Made by a program: the position numbers and the translations under genes. This document shows positions 52,741 to 62,519 of a stretch of 64,000 nucleotides of DNA, in pieces; positions within the stretch are counted from its first letter, which is position 1; the number at the start of each line of letters is the position of its first letter. Below the pieces are notes generated by a model, which worked only from the letters and a program-made list of their open reading frames with translations, was not told where the DNA came from and did no database searches. This DNA comes from Lachnospiraceae bacterium (GTDB taxonomy: Bacteria; Bacillota; Clostridia; Lachnospirales; Lachnospiraceae). The DNA lies in assembly GCA_016286035.1 (NCBI GenBank), contig JAEERY010000020.1, positions 1-64,000 on the forward strand, in the 5' to 3' direction.

Positions 52741-53886
52741 TTGAAGATACATGAACTTCAAACCCCATGTTATGTGATAGATGAGGGAAAGCTTGAAGAC
52801 AACTTAAGAATCCTTAAATCGGTTCAGGACAGGACCGGAGCAAAGATACTTCTTGCGCAGAAGTGTTTCTCTGCATTCTGCGAGTATGATCTGATCGGAA
52901 GATACATAAGCGGCACTACAGCGAGCGGATTGTATGAAGCCAGACTCGGGTATGAAGAGATGGGCAAGGAGAATCATGTATATTCACCTGCATACAGACC
53001 TCAGGATGTCAAAGAGTTATGTACCATCTGTGATCACATCATCTTTAATTCAAAAGCACAACTGATGCAGTATTATCCTGTTGCTGATGAAGTTGCCGCA
53101 AAAACTGGAAAGCGAGTAAGCCTTGGTGTAAGGATCAACCCCGAGTGCTCAACACAGAAGGATCACGCCATATACGATCCCTGTTCTTCGGGTTCAAGAA
53201 TGGGGATTAAAGCCTGCGATATGGATGATGAGATCATTAATCATGTTGACGGTTTGCATTTCCATACACTGTGCGAACAGAATTCCGATGATCTTGAGAA
53301 AACGCTTGAGGCAGTTGAAGAGAAGTTTGCTCCATATCTTCACAGAGTGAAATGGCTTAATATGGGCGGAGGACATCATATAACAAGACAGGATTATGAT
53401 ATAGAGAGGCTCATAAGACTCATAACCCATATGAGAGATACATATGATCTTGATATTTATCTCGAACCTGGTGAGGCCGTTGCGCTGAATGCGGGATACA
53501 ATGTATCTACCGTACTTGATATCGTGAAGAATGATATTGATATACTTATACTCGATACATCGGCAGCCTGTCATATGCCGGATGTGCTCGAGATGCCGTA
53601 CAGACCGCCGTTAAAAGACAGTGGTGAACCGGGTGAAAAGAAATACAATTACAGGCTGTCATGTAATACATGTCTTGCTGGCGATGTGATAGGAGACTAT
53701 TCATTTGACCGTGAGATAAAGATAGGTGACAGGCTTTACTTTCAAGATATGGCCATATATTCAATGGTAAAGAACAATACATTTAACGGTATTCCGCTTC
53801 CGTCAATAGCTGCCATGGACAAAAACGGTGATTGTCGGATCATAAAAGAGTTTGGTTATGACGATTTCAAGGAAAGACTGAGCTGA
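52741..53886 (+). CDS. nspC: Carboxynorspermidine/carboxyspermidine decarboxylase
   Basis: 381 residues, alanine-racemase-fold PLP enzyme. It begins IHELQTPCYVIDEGKLEDNL; ILLAQKCFSAF carries the PLP lysine, with HFHTLCEQNSDDLE, LNMGGGHH and EPGEAVA further on. It decarboxylates carboxyspermidine to spermidine. The TTG at 52741 with AGAGG 8 bp upstream gives the usual N-terminus. Another TTG at 52714 overlaps the preceding stop and is less likely. Confidence 0.9.
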   Translation: MKIHELQTPCYVIDEGKLEDNLRILKSVQDRTGAKILLAQKCFSAFCEYDLIGRYISGTTASGLYEARLGYEEMGKENHVYSPAYRPQDVKELCTICDHIIFNSKAQLMQYYPVADEVAAKTGKRVSLGVRINPECSTQKDHAIYDPCSSGSRMGIKACDMDDEIINHVDGLHFHTLCEQNSDDLEKTLEAVEEKFAPYLHRVKWLNMGGGHHITRQDYDIERLIRLITHMRDTYDLDIYLEPGEAVALNAGYNVSTVLDIVKNDIDILILDTSAACHMPDVLEMPYRPPLKDSGEPGEKKYNYRLSCNTCLAGDVIGDYSFDREIKIGDRLYFQDMAIYSMVKNNTFNGIPLPSIAAMDKNGDCRIIKEFGYDDFKERLS

Positions 53887-53914
53887 TGACAATCTCTTTC
53901 TTTCGGTAAAAAAT

Positions 53915-55039
53915 ATGATGATAAAAAACAGTTACCCGTCTTATGACGGGTTTTATATGCCTTCTGAATATGATAAGCATCTTGGGTGCTTCATGATCTG
54001 GCCCGAAAGACCGGGATCATGGGGGAAGGATCCGGGTAGGGCAAGAGAAGCATTTGCCAAGGTTGCGGGTGCCATATCGGAATCTGAAGACATATATATG
54101 GCTGTCAGTCATGAAGCATATCAGAATGCTTTGGATATGTTAAGTGATGTGATCCCAAAAGAGAGACTGCATCTGTTTGAAGCAGCAAGCGATGATGCCT
54201 GGGCCAGAGACAGCGGTGCTACCTTTGTGACAGATGAAAGCAAAACAAAACTTAGAGCCGTAGACTGGCAGTTTAATGCATGGGGCGGTGAATTTGACGG
54301 TTTATATGCGCACTGGGACAACGATCAGAAGATCGCAAGTCTGATCGCTGATAAAGTTGGCGCCAAGCTCTATGACGCAGAACACTTTGTACTTGAAGGC
54401 GGATCGATCCACGTTGACGGAGAAGGAACGCTCATAACAACAAAGGAGTGTCTGTTGAGCCCCGGGAGAAATCCCGGTATGTCAAAAGAAGAGATAGAAG
54501 AAGAACTGAAAAAATATCTCGGTGTTAAAAAGATCATATGGCTGCCGTACGGTATATATAATGATGAAACAAACGGACATGTTGATAATTTCTGTTGCTT
54601 TTGTGCTCCCGGCGAGGTGATACTGGCTTGGACGGATGATGAAGACGATCCGCAGTATGAGCGAAGCAGGATCGCTTATGATATCCTAATAAATGAGATT
54701 GATGCCAAAGGAAGAAGCTTTAATGTCCATAAACTTCCCATACCCAAAAAACCTGTCTGTATAACCGAGGATGACGTTGATGGTTACGTTTTCGAGGAAG
54801 GCGAGGATACAAGGGAAGTCGGTGAAAGACTTGCCGCAAGCTATGTGAACTTTTATATATCAAATGACAGTGTTATAGTGCCGCAGTTTGGAGATGATAA
54901 TGACAAACCGGCACTTAATATACTGAGGCAGTGCTTTCCGTCAAGGAAAGTTATCGGAATATATGCCATGGACATTTTAAAGGGCGGCGGTAACATTCAC
55001 TGTATAACACAGCAGATACCGATGGTTACGGAGAGATAA
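53915..55039 (+). CDS. aguA: Agmatine deiminase
   Basis: 374 residues. GFYMPSEYDKHLGCFMIWPERPGSW, the ARDSGATFV and DWQFNAWGGE motifs, VLEGGSIHVDGEGTLITTKECLL, NGHVDNFCCF, and the catalytic cysteine C363 in GGGNIHCIT identify AguA. It hydrolyses agmatine to N-carbamoylputrescine and ammonia. The upstream speA supplies agmatine. Confidence 0.95.
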   Translation: MMIKNSYPSYDGFYMPSEYDKHLGCFMIWPERPGSWGKDPGRAREAFAKVAGAISESEDIYMAVSHEAYQNALDMLSDVIPKERLHLFEAASDDAWARDSGATFVTDESKTKLRAVDWQFNAWGGEFDGLYAHWDNDQKIASLIADKVGAKLYDAEHFVLEGGSIHVDGEGTLITTKECLLSPGRNPGMSKEEIEEELKKYLGVKKIIWLPYGIYNDETNGHVDNFCCFCAPGEVILAWTDDEDDPQYERSRIAYDILINEIDAKGRSFNVHKLPIPKKPVCITEDDVDGYVFEEGEDTREVGERLAASYVNFYISNDSVIVPQFGDDNDKPALNILRQCFPSRKVIGIYAMDILKGGGNIHCITQQIPMVTER

Positions 55040-55040
55040 C

Positions 55041-55916
55041 ATGAGAAAAGTAAATGTGGCTGCGATACAGATGCAGTGCAGTACTTCGGTTGAAGAGAAT
55101 ATTTTAAAAGCAAAGGACAGGATAAAAGAGGCTGCGAAGAACGGTGCTCAGATAATCCTGTTACCCGAACTGTTTGAAAGACAGTATTTCTGTCAGGAAA
55201 GAAGATATGAATACTATTCATTTGCTAAGACCGTTAATGAAAATGATGCAGTATATGAGTTGGCGCCTCTTGCAAAAGAGCTTGGAGTTGTACTTCCGCT
55301 GAGTATATATGAAAGAGACGGTAACAGTCTGTATAATACCGTGGTCATGATAGATGCTAACGGAGAGATATTGGGAAAATACAGAAAGACTCATATCCCG
55401 GATGACCATTTTTATCAGGAGAAGTTCTATTTCACACCCGGTGATACGGGATTTAAGGTATGGGATACGGCATACTGCAGGGTTGGTGTCGGTATATGCT
55501 GGGACCAGTGGTTTCCCGAATGCGCCAGAGGGATGGCACTTGAAGGTGCAGAGATCCTCTTATATCCTACGGCGATCGGCAGCGAACCCATACTGGATGT
55601 TGATTCGAGCGGGCACTGGAGAAGAGTGATGCAGGGACATTCGGCAGCAAATCTTATGCCTGTTGTTGCTGCAAACAGAATAGGACTTGAAGAGGTTAAA
55701 CCGTGTAAGGAAAACGGCGGACAGGAATCCTCTCTTAAGTTTTACGGAAGTTCGTTCATAACGGATAATACGGGTGAGATAATCGCTGACGGCAGCAGGG
55801 ATAAGGAAGAGATACTTTATGCTTCATTTGATATGGATGCACAGGATGAGGAACGACTGTCCTGGGGGCTGTTCAGAGACAGAAGGCCAAAAATGTATAA
55901 GAAAATATGTGAATAA
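55041..55916 (+). CDS. aguB: N-carbamoylputrescine amidase
   Basis: 291 residues, nitrilase superfamily. The Glu-Lys-Cys triad is visible in LLPELFERQYF, KYRKTHIPDD and GVGICWDQWFPE (C153). It releases putrescine, CO2 and ammonia from N-carbamoylputrescine. It starts 1 bp after aguA and is the last gene of the operon. Confidence 0.95.
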   Translation: MRKVNVAAIQMQCSTSVEENILKAKDRIKEAAKNGAQIILLPELFERQYFCQERRYEYYSFAKTVNENDAVYELAPLAKELGVVLPLSIYERDGNSLYNTVVMIDANGEILGKYRKTHIPDDHFYQEKFYFTPGDTGFKVWDTAYCRVGVGICWDQWFPECARGMALEGAEILLYPTAIGSEPILDVDSSGHWRRVMQGHSAANLMPVVAANRIGLEEVKPCKENGGQESSLKFYGSSFITDNTGEIIADGSRDKEEILYASFDMDAQDEERLSWGLFRDRRPKMYKKICE

Positions 55917-55918
55917 AG

Positions 55919-55952
55919 AAAATCCGAAAGTTTTTAAGCTTTCGGATTTTTC
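55919..55952 (+). terminator. Bidirectional rho-independent terminator
   Basis: AAAATCCGAAAG (55919-55930) pairs with CTTTCGGATTTT (55939-55950), with T's after it. It closes the polyamine operon and overlaps the stop of the convergent GGDEF gene. Confidence 0.88.
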
Positions 55953-57838
55953 ATGTTATATTTGTTTTCATACATGAGCTCATCGGCTCTCTTGAATATT
56001 GAAGAAAAATCTTCATCAAGAGTACGGTCATATTCTGCCATACCGGATGCTATGGAGATACGCTCGGTAAGCGGAACGGAATCACCTCTTGTCTTAAGTG
56101 CTTCCATATGCTCACGCATGGATGTCAGTAATTCATGTCTGTTGTCATAATCATCATTCTGGGCTATGGTAACAAACTCATCACCGCCTATCCTGAATAC
56201 GGGACTGTGTTTAAACGTATTACAGATCAGCCTGCAGGAATTCTTTATGTATGCATCACCTTTTTCATGACCGTGTCTGTCGTTTATGGCTTTAAGATCA
56301 TTTATATCAAAGAATATAACGGCAAAGGGTTTGTTTTCACCTTCTATGAAATCACGTTCAAGATTGCGCAGATATTTGTCATAAGCGGTACGGTTCTTAA
56401 CCTTGGTCAGAGCATCCTGTTCCATCAGTGCGGAAAGCTTGTTGTTAAGTTCCGTAAGCTGCATGTTTCGTTTGAGTATAACGAGGATCCTGTTTGTTCT
56501 GTTTACAAACATGAACAGGCTGTTTTCCTCTAACATCTTAAGATCGTCCGCAAATACAAGGTAGCCGCATGCAAATGAATCAAGATGCAGCTGGCCTATC
56601 ATATAGATTCGGTTTTCACCTTCCGGATCGGTATCGGGGACAAGCAGTGATCTCGAAACTTTTTTTGCTGTGCTCATGACGCCCTGGTTTTTACCGGATA
56701 TAACGTCAAATTCATCACTGTACTTGAATTCTGGCAAAACGATATCTTTACCAAGATCAGCAAAAAGAGGATCCAGCATGATATAGAATGTATTACCTTC
56801 CGAACCTGTGGAAGTAGAGATCATAGGTTTAAGATTACCGCTCAGTTCCCTGTATTCTCCGGAACGCATTATCGCATGTTCAAATGTATAGAGTCTTCCG
56901 GATATACCATATTCACGCTGAATTGCATATGGACGTTTGTGAGCGAGATTACGTCTTAACAGATCGGAATCCCTGCAATCATTACATCCGCAGCTTTCAC
57001 CCGGAATGAACTCACTTTCTATTGATATTGATTCTGAGACTTCAACACCGCCAAGGAGCTTTATCAGACTGTCTCCTGCGATATTTCCGAGCTTTGGATA
57101 GTTCTGATCGACACTTGATATTGAAGGATAGTATGTCTGGCTTTCACTTAAGTTATCAAAGCCTGTAACTATCACATCTTTGGGAACATCATAGCTGTTT
57201 TCAGAAAGGAATAATGAAACATGTGTTGCTATCGGGTCATTTGCACATATGATGGCCTGAGGGAGACTGTCACGTTCTTTTAACATATGCTCAATAACTT
57301 CTTTTACCTGACTTATCTCCCAGTTTGAATAGTATATATCGGGATCCTTTAGTTCAAGCCCGTGGGAAGTCATACACTCACGTAAAACGTTTAGCCTCGT
57401 GTTGGAATCTTCATTGTCTTGAGATCCGCCTATGAATACTACATCCCTGACTCCGTGCTTTTCTATGACATGATTGCAAAGAGAATACATTCCCACAGTG
57501 TTGTCCGTGAATATATGAATATGTCCCGGATGATCAAGTCCTACACTGATCGCAGGTATCTTTGCATTATCTACAGTTGAATATATGTAATCTATATCCT
57601 GCTTAAAATTCAGGCCGCAGCCAAATATGACAGCTGCATCAAATGATGACAGATCTGGCAGGCGATATGTCATGCTTTCCGCTCTAAGATCAAACTCGCT
57701 CTGTCCGTATGAACCATAACTTAAGAATAAAAAGATGTCTGAAGGGAAATCCGTAAGGGATTCTTTCAGCCCCTTCATGAAATTGATCAGATTTTCAGTT
57801 GTCCATCCGTTTGCAAAAACTGCAATTCTTTTTTTCAT
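55934..57838 (-). CDS. LacI-type ligand-binding domain fused to GGDEF
   Basis: 634 residues, no signal peptide or membrane helix, so cytoplasmic. The first ~290 residues resemble the periplasmic-binding-like sensor of LacI proteins without the HTH (RIAVFANGWTTENLINFMKGL, AAVIFGCGLNF, AIICANDPIATHVSLFLSEN, VIVTGFDNLSESQTYYPSISSVDQN). A cysteine cluster GESCGCNDCRD follows, then a middle domain and a GGDEF cyclase domain with GGDEF at 551-555 and no RxxD I-site. It probably links a cytoplasmic ligand, perhaps a sugar, to cyclic di-GMP synthesis. Confidence 0.88.
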   Translation of the reverse strand: MKKRIAVFANGWTTENLINFMKGLKESLTDFPSDIFLFLSYGSYGQSEFDLRAESMTYRLPDLSSFDAAVIFGCGLNFKQDIDYIYSTVDNAKIPAISVGLDHPGHIHIFTDNTVGMYSLCNHVIEKHGVRDVVFIGGSQDNEDSNTRLNVLRECMTSHGLELKDPDIYYSNWEISQVKEVIEHMLKERDSLPQAIICANDPIATHVSLFLSENSYDVPKDVIVTGFDNLSESQTYYPSISSVDQNYPKLGNIAGDSLIKLLGGVEVSESISIESEFIPGESCGCNDCRDSDLLRRNLAHKRPYAIQREYGISGRLYTFEHAIMRSGEYRELSGNLKPMISTSTGSEGNTFYIMLDPLFADLGKDIVLPEFKYSDEFDVISGKNQGVMSTAKKVSRSLLVPDTDPEGENRIYMIGQLHLDSFACGYLVFADDLKMLEENSLFMFVNRTNRILVILKRNMQLTELNNKLSALMEQDALTKVKNRTAYDKYLRNLERDFIEGENKPFAVIFFDINDLKAINDRHGHEKGDAYIKNSCRLICNTFKHSPVFRIGGDEFVTIAQNDDYDNRHELLTSMREHMEALKTRGDSVPLTERISIASGMAEYDRTLDEDFSSIFKRADELMYENKYNMKNPKA

Positions 57839-57863
57839 ATGTATCAATACCTCTGATAGATGA

Positions 57864-58781
57864 TCATATGCGCTTTTCGATGATATACCTCGGACGATCC
57901 TTTACCTCGTCATAAATCTTTGAGATATACAGACCTATGATGCCTAGACTTATCATTATGATGCCGCCGGTCAGCAGGATAAGACCGATAACGGTCGTAA
58001 AGCCTCCCAAAGCAGTCTGAGTAAAATATCTGTACAGGGCTTCACCGCCAAGAAATATACTTGCGATAATGAATATCACGCCCATGACTGTAACAAGTTG
58101 TAGCGGATCAGCTGAGAAAATAGTTATGTTGTGTATAGCATATTTGATAAGACCGGTCGTTGACCATTTACTTTTACCAAAACGTCTTTCGGATACTTCA
58201 AACGGTACTTTGACTGATCTGAATCCGACCCATCGCGATAATCCTCTGAAAAATGGCGCGGCTTCAGGAAATGAGAGCATTGAATCGATCACCATCCTGT
58301 CAAGGAGTACAAAATCTGAGGCGTCCTTAAGATCTATATTGGAACAGCGGCTTATGACAGAGTAAAATATCTTTGACATAAGACGGTATATGATGCTTTC
58401 TTTGCCACGATCTTTCTTGACACCCTCGACGATCTCAAAGCCTTCTTTCCAAAGGCGGTACATTTCGGGGATGACATCGGCCGGATGCTGAAGATCGCAA
58501 TCCATTACAACGCAACAGTTGCCCTTGGCTTCCTTAAGACCTGCGAATATTGCTGATTCCTTTCCGAAATTTCTTGAAAAGGAAACGCAATGAACCCTGG
58601 GATCTGAAAGAGAGATCTCTTTTACTTCATCGAAAGTTTTGTCTGTTGAACCGTCATCTACAAAAATAAATTCATAATCGGTATTCAGGCTTAATATCAC
58701 CTGACGGATCTCATCATATGCTGTTTTGATCATATCCTCTTCATTGAAAGCAGGTATGATCACTGAAATCATATCACTCAT
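57864..58781 (-). CDS. Family 2 glycosyltransferase (GtrB/DPM1-like)
   Basis: 305 residues. ISVIIPAFNEEDMIKTAYDEI, FVDDGSTDKTFDEV and VMDCDLQHPADVI (DXD-type metal site) form the GT-A core; FGKSKWSTTGLIKYAIHNI and two C-terminal membrane helices place it with enzymes that load sugars on undecaprenyl phosphate. The divergent YfhO gene next to it is a frequent companion in glycolipid and teichoic-acid modification. Confidence 0.92.
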   Translation of the reverse strand: MSDMISVIIPAFNEEDMIKTAYDEIRQVILSLNTDYEFIFVDDGSTDKTFDEVKEISLSDPRVHCVSFSRNFGKESAIFAGLKEAKGNCCVVMDCDLQHPADVIPEMYRLWKEGFEIVEGVKKDRGKESIIYRLMSKIFYSVISRCSNIDLKDASDFVLLDRMVIDSMLSFPEAAPFFRGLSRWVGFRSVKVPFEVSERRFGKSKWSTTGLIKYAIHNITIFSADPLQLVTVMGVIFIIASIFLGGEALYRYFTQTALGGFTTVIGLILLTGGIIMISLGIIGLYISKIYDEVKDRPRYIIEKRI

Positions 58782-58891
58782 ATATATATTCCTTCATCAA
58801 CATTTAATTTTATTAGATAAACACGCATAATTCAAGGGATTTTAAGAAATATTAAATGGTAATTGATTGACAGCAGTGATATCATATTTGT

Positions 58892-61480
58892 ATGAAAAGA
58901 CACTATGAAAAGCTGCTTGGAAATCCGTATACGCATTCACTTATCACCGCAATCTGTACAGGCGTGGTGTTTATTGTGTTTATCATTGCTTGCCACATAA
59001 CACCTTTTGGAGACAAGACATGGCTTGTATATGATATGAAGCGCCAGTATGTGGATTTTTATTCATATTATAAGACACTTCTTTCAGGTGAGAACAATAT
59101 ATTATATTCTTCTGCCATAGCTTTGGGAGCAGGTGCTGTGGGATTTTACACATATTACCTGTCCAGTCCGTCTCTCTTGCTTCTTGTTTTCTTTGACAAG
59201 CTTCATATACCTGAAGCCATAACACTGATGATAGGAATAAAAATCGCACTTTCAGCGGGAGGGTGCGATCTGTTTATGTATCATTATATAAGCAGGATAA
59301 AGGATGGAAGTATAAAGGGAGAGAGAGTTCATACATTCATCTTTGCTTTTTCATACGCATTTTGCGCATTTATCATGTCCAACAGCGTCAATCCAATGTG
59401 GCTGGATGTTTTTGCGATGATGCCTGTGGCGATCTGGATGCTAGACAGGCTTATATATGAAAAGGCAAAGATCGGCTACATACTGTCTCTTGCGTTTATG
59501 CTCTGGTGCAATTACTACATCACATTCATGATCTGTTTCTTTATTGTGATGTGGACATGCTACAGACTGATTCTGGAACCCAGGGAGTTTTGGAGCAGAC
59601 TGATAAGAGTAGGTTTGTGTTCGTTCTGGGCGGTATGTCTTGATGCAGTTATCCTTGTACCGACAGCCATAGAACTTCTTGGCAGTCCGAAGGATATATT
59701 TGTTTTGGGACTTGAGACCACCAAAGGAAATCTCATGGCCAGAGACATAGCAGCCAAAATGTGGTTTTTGGCATATGACAGAAACCAGACTATATTCGGA
59801 ACTCCGCTCATATATGCGGGAATACTGGTGGTGTTCATGGTGTTTCTGTATATGATGAATGGCGCCGTCAAAACAAAAGAAAAGCTTTGCATGCTGATCA
59901 TGGGGCTTATCTTCTGGACCTCTTTTGCGTTTGATAAAGTAAATCTTGTATGGCATGCGGGAATGGAGCCGTCAGGTTATCCTTATCGTGAAGCCTTTTT
60001 ATATGTGTTCATATGCCTTTTGTGTTCATTGAGATGTTTTAACAGACTTGACGGCATAGATATAAAACGCATTCTTATAGCATTGGCAGTTAGTGTTGCT
60101 GTTTTTATGTACGCTATTACGGGAAAGTATGCATTTGTTGACAGAAGATACATAGTAAGCAACTGTATACTCATAGTGCTCGTCTTTATAGCTGTGTTTG
60201 TATATGTATTCTTCACTACAGGGGGAAGATTCCCAAGGACAAACAGGACAAGAGCCGTGGGAAAAGCAGTGATAATCATATTGATCGCAATACAGATGAG
60301 CGAACTGTTTTTGGATTCGGTATACATATACAGGCAGCAAACTTCAATGAATATGCTGTCAAAAAGTGAATATGAGCATATAGTCAGTCAGACGCAGGAG
60401 GCAGTAAGAGTCGCTGCCAAAGATAAAGAATACTATCATATGGATAACATGAAGCAAAGAGAGCAGAACGACGATATGATGTATGACTATAACGGCGTAA
60501 CACATTACAGTTCTGCGGGACTTCTTTACACGCGTTATTTTCTGCAGAAGATAGGATACAATGATGACGGTCTTTATACCGAATACGGACACGATAATAC
60601 TATGACCGCAGATTCGCTTTTAGCGATCAGATATATCATTGGCGCAGATGGTTACAGGGATGGTTATGAAAAACTATACGACGGTGAATACAGCCTTCAC
60701 AGGAATCCATACAGTCTGTCTGTTGCCAGTCTTGTTGATGATAAGCCTACATTGCCCGAAGGAAATCCTTTTGAACTTCAGGAAGTGATGTATTCCAATA
60801 TAACCGGAGAAGAAACACATATATTTGATAATGCTATCATGTGGAAACAGGAATTCAGTGAAAATGGTATCGGATATCAGTACTGCATGTGCAAGACTGT
60901 AAAAGACGGATATGTATATATGTATATTGATGATATCGAAGACTATACGCAGAATCTTGTCGTATATGTTAATGAGGATGCGATATCGGGTTACGGAAAC
61001 AGCAGTTCCTTAAAGATATTAAATCTCGGATATCACTCTGCGGGAGATGTTTTTGATGTGTACGTAAAGCCGGATTGTGAAGATGCGCACTTGGGTACGC
61101 CTGTTATCGTTACCGAGGATGTTAAGGCACTGAAAGACTGTTATGAACTTGCTCGCATGAGAGACTGTAAAATCACCAAACTGTCTTCATCGGAATTCAG
61201 GATAGATATCTCAAAAGATATGGTATCGGAGAATACTAGGGGAGTAACGATGACTATCCCGTATGAAAAGGGATGGAACGTTAAGGTGAACGGAAATAAA
61301 GCAGAATATGAAAGCACTTATGATGCGTTTATTTTCATTCCGCTTGAAAATACAGACGCGGATATCAGCATTGAGATGAGTTATATACCGGAGGGTATGA
61401 TCGAAGGTATCATAATATCCGTGATAGCGATCCTTGGAATAATACTTTTGATCATCATGGACAAGCGCCAGGAAGAATAA
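58892..61480 (+). CDS. YfhO-family membrane protein
   Basis: 862 residues with 12 or more hydrophobic helices and a C-terminal extracytoplasmic beta domain, ending in a last helix (GIIISVIAILGIILLIIMDK). PFGDKTWLVYDMKRQYVDFYSYYKTLL and WLDVFAMMPVAIWMLDRL are typical of YfhO, GT-C-like proteins that glycosylate lipoteichoic acids or related polymers. The gene has TTGACA at 58867 but no evident ribosome site before its ATG. With the GT2 enzyme opposite, a lipid-sugar donor role for the pair is likely. Confidence 0.88.
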   Translation: MKRHYEKLLGNPYTHSLITAICTGVVFIVFIIACHITPFGDKTWLVYDMKRQYVDFYSYYKTLLSGENNILYSSAIALGAGAVGFYTYYLSSPSLLLLVFFDKLHIPEAITLMIGIKIALSAGGCDLFMYHYISRIKDGSIKGERVHTFIFAFSYAFCAFIMSNSVNPMWLDVFAMMPVAIWMLDRLIYEKAKIGYILSLAFMLWCNYYITFMICFFIVMWTCYRLILEPREFWSRLIRVGLCSFWAVCLDAVILVPTAIELLGSPKDIFVLGLETTKGNLMARDIAAKMWFLAYDRNQTIFGTPLIYAGILVVFMVFLYMMNGAVKTKEKLCMLIMGLIFWTSFAFDKVNLVWHAGMEPSGYPYREAFLYVFICLLCSLRCFNRLDGIDIKRILIALAVSVAVFMYAITGKYAFVDRRYIVSNCILIVLVFIAVFVYVFFTTGGRFPRTNRTRAVGKAVIIILIAIQMSELFLDSVYIYRQQTSMNMLSKSEYEHIVSQTQEAVRVAAKDKEYYHMDNMKQREQNDDMMYDYNGVTHYSSAGLLYTRYFLQKIGYNDDGLYTEYGHDNTMTADSLLAIRYIIGADGYRDGYEKLYDGEYSLHRNPYSLSVASLVDDKPTLPEGNPFELQEVMYSNITGEETHIFDNAIMWKQEFSENGIGYQYCMCKTVKDGYVYMYIDDIEDYTQNLVVYVNEDAISGYGNSSSLKILNLGYHSAGDVFDVYVKPDCEDAHLGTPVIVTEDVKALKDCYELARMRDCKITKLSSSEFRIDISKDMVSENTRGVTMTIPYEKGWNVKVNGNKAEYESTYDAFIFIPLENTDADISIEMSYIPEGMIEGIIISVIAILGIILLIIMDKRQEE

Positions 61481-61486
61481 AGAGTA

Positions 61487-62386
61487 TTAATATATATCGG
61501 TATGATTCATGATCATATCGTATTCGGCATCTCTGTTTTTGCTGAAGAAGCAGTTAAGATCGTCTTTACCGTATTCGGGGCGCTTTTCGTTTTCAAGAAC
61601 AATGCCCGGATGGCACAGAACTTCCAGATATTGATCGTTTTCTTTGGCATATTTGGACATTTTTGGAAGTAAAATATCTATCCTTTCTCTGTCCATGTCG
61701 CCGCTTAGCATCAGACCCCATAGTTTGCCGGTGTCTATGTTGTGGGATCTGCAATATCTTAAGACTCTTTTACCCAGTATGTTAAGAATGAGGTTTTTGA
61801 TAAGATTTACATAAGAAAAAGTCCCTTTGATACCGGGTGTTTCAAAGAACACTCTAACGGGTTCACAGGAATTACGGATATACGTAACCTTTTTTGACAT
61901 ATCGGTGGATTCCAAAGCATCTGTCATTGCATCAAAGACAAGAGGTATCATATGTGTATGAACATGACTGTCAAGACGCAGACTTACAGGTTGACCGTTA
62001 TCGTCTTTTAAATCCTTGATGGAGTCATAAACCCGCATTATCTGAGCTGAGATCTCTGCTGAAAGAGCTTTTTTGTATGCTTTTTTTTCGAAAAAAGGAA
62101 AGAAGGATCTTAAGAACAGGTTTCCCCAGCTGTTATCCTGAATGACTTCAGAGTCAGTTTGGGATATCTGATATCCGTCTATCAGATTTATATGGACAGA
62201 AACAAGAGGTTTGTTTTCAAAACTGTCCCATTTATCCAAAAGCAGCTTCATGCATTCATCAAAGCATCCCATGTTGGCAATGATGCTGATGCTGTTAAGT
62301 CTGCCCGAATCAATGAGTTCGATCATTCTTTTTGAATTGTTGATAGAAATGGCGTAATCATCGCCGTGAAAATCAATTTTGTACAT
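61487..62386 (-). CDS. YdjC/ChbG-family carbohydrate deacetylase
   Basis: 299 residues. It opens IDFHGDDYAISINNSKRMIELI with the aspartate pair that binds metal, VSVHINLIDGYQIS with a metal histidine, and LRLDSHVHTHMIPLVF, as in ChbG/HpnK. Such enzymes remove acetyl groups from N-acetyl sugars in oligosaccharides or lipids. It ends 7 bp from the yfhO stop, so all three genes here may belong to one glycan system. Confidence 0.85.
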   Translation of the reverse strand: MYKIDFHGDDYAISINNSKRMIELIDSGRLNSISIIANMGCFDECMKLLLDKWDSFENKPLVSVHINLIDGYQISQTDSEVIQDNSWGNLFLRSFFPFFEKKAYKKALSAEISAQIMRVYDSIKDLKDDNGQPVSLRLDSHVHTHMIPLVFDAMTDALESTDMSKKVTYIRNSCEPVRVFFETPGIKGTFSYVNLIKNLILNILGKRVLRYCRSHNIDTGKLWGLMLSGDMDRERIDILLPKMSKYAKENDQYLEVLCHPGIVLENEKRPEYGKDDLNCFFSKNRDAEYDMIMNHTDIY

Positions 62387-62519
62387 AGTTCCTGTCCGTA
62401 AATAGTTTCTGCAAAGATTATAGCTGTATATCGTTAACGTATCAAGTGTGACGCGGACCTGTTATTGAAAGAAATCGTCATGTGGGATAGAATAAACATC
62501 AGGAAAGGGAAGGTGTCAT

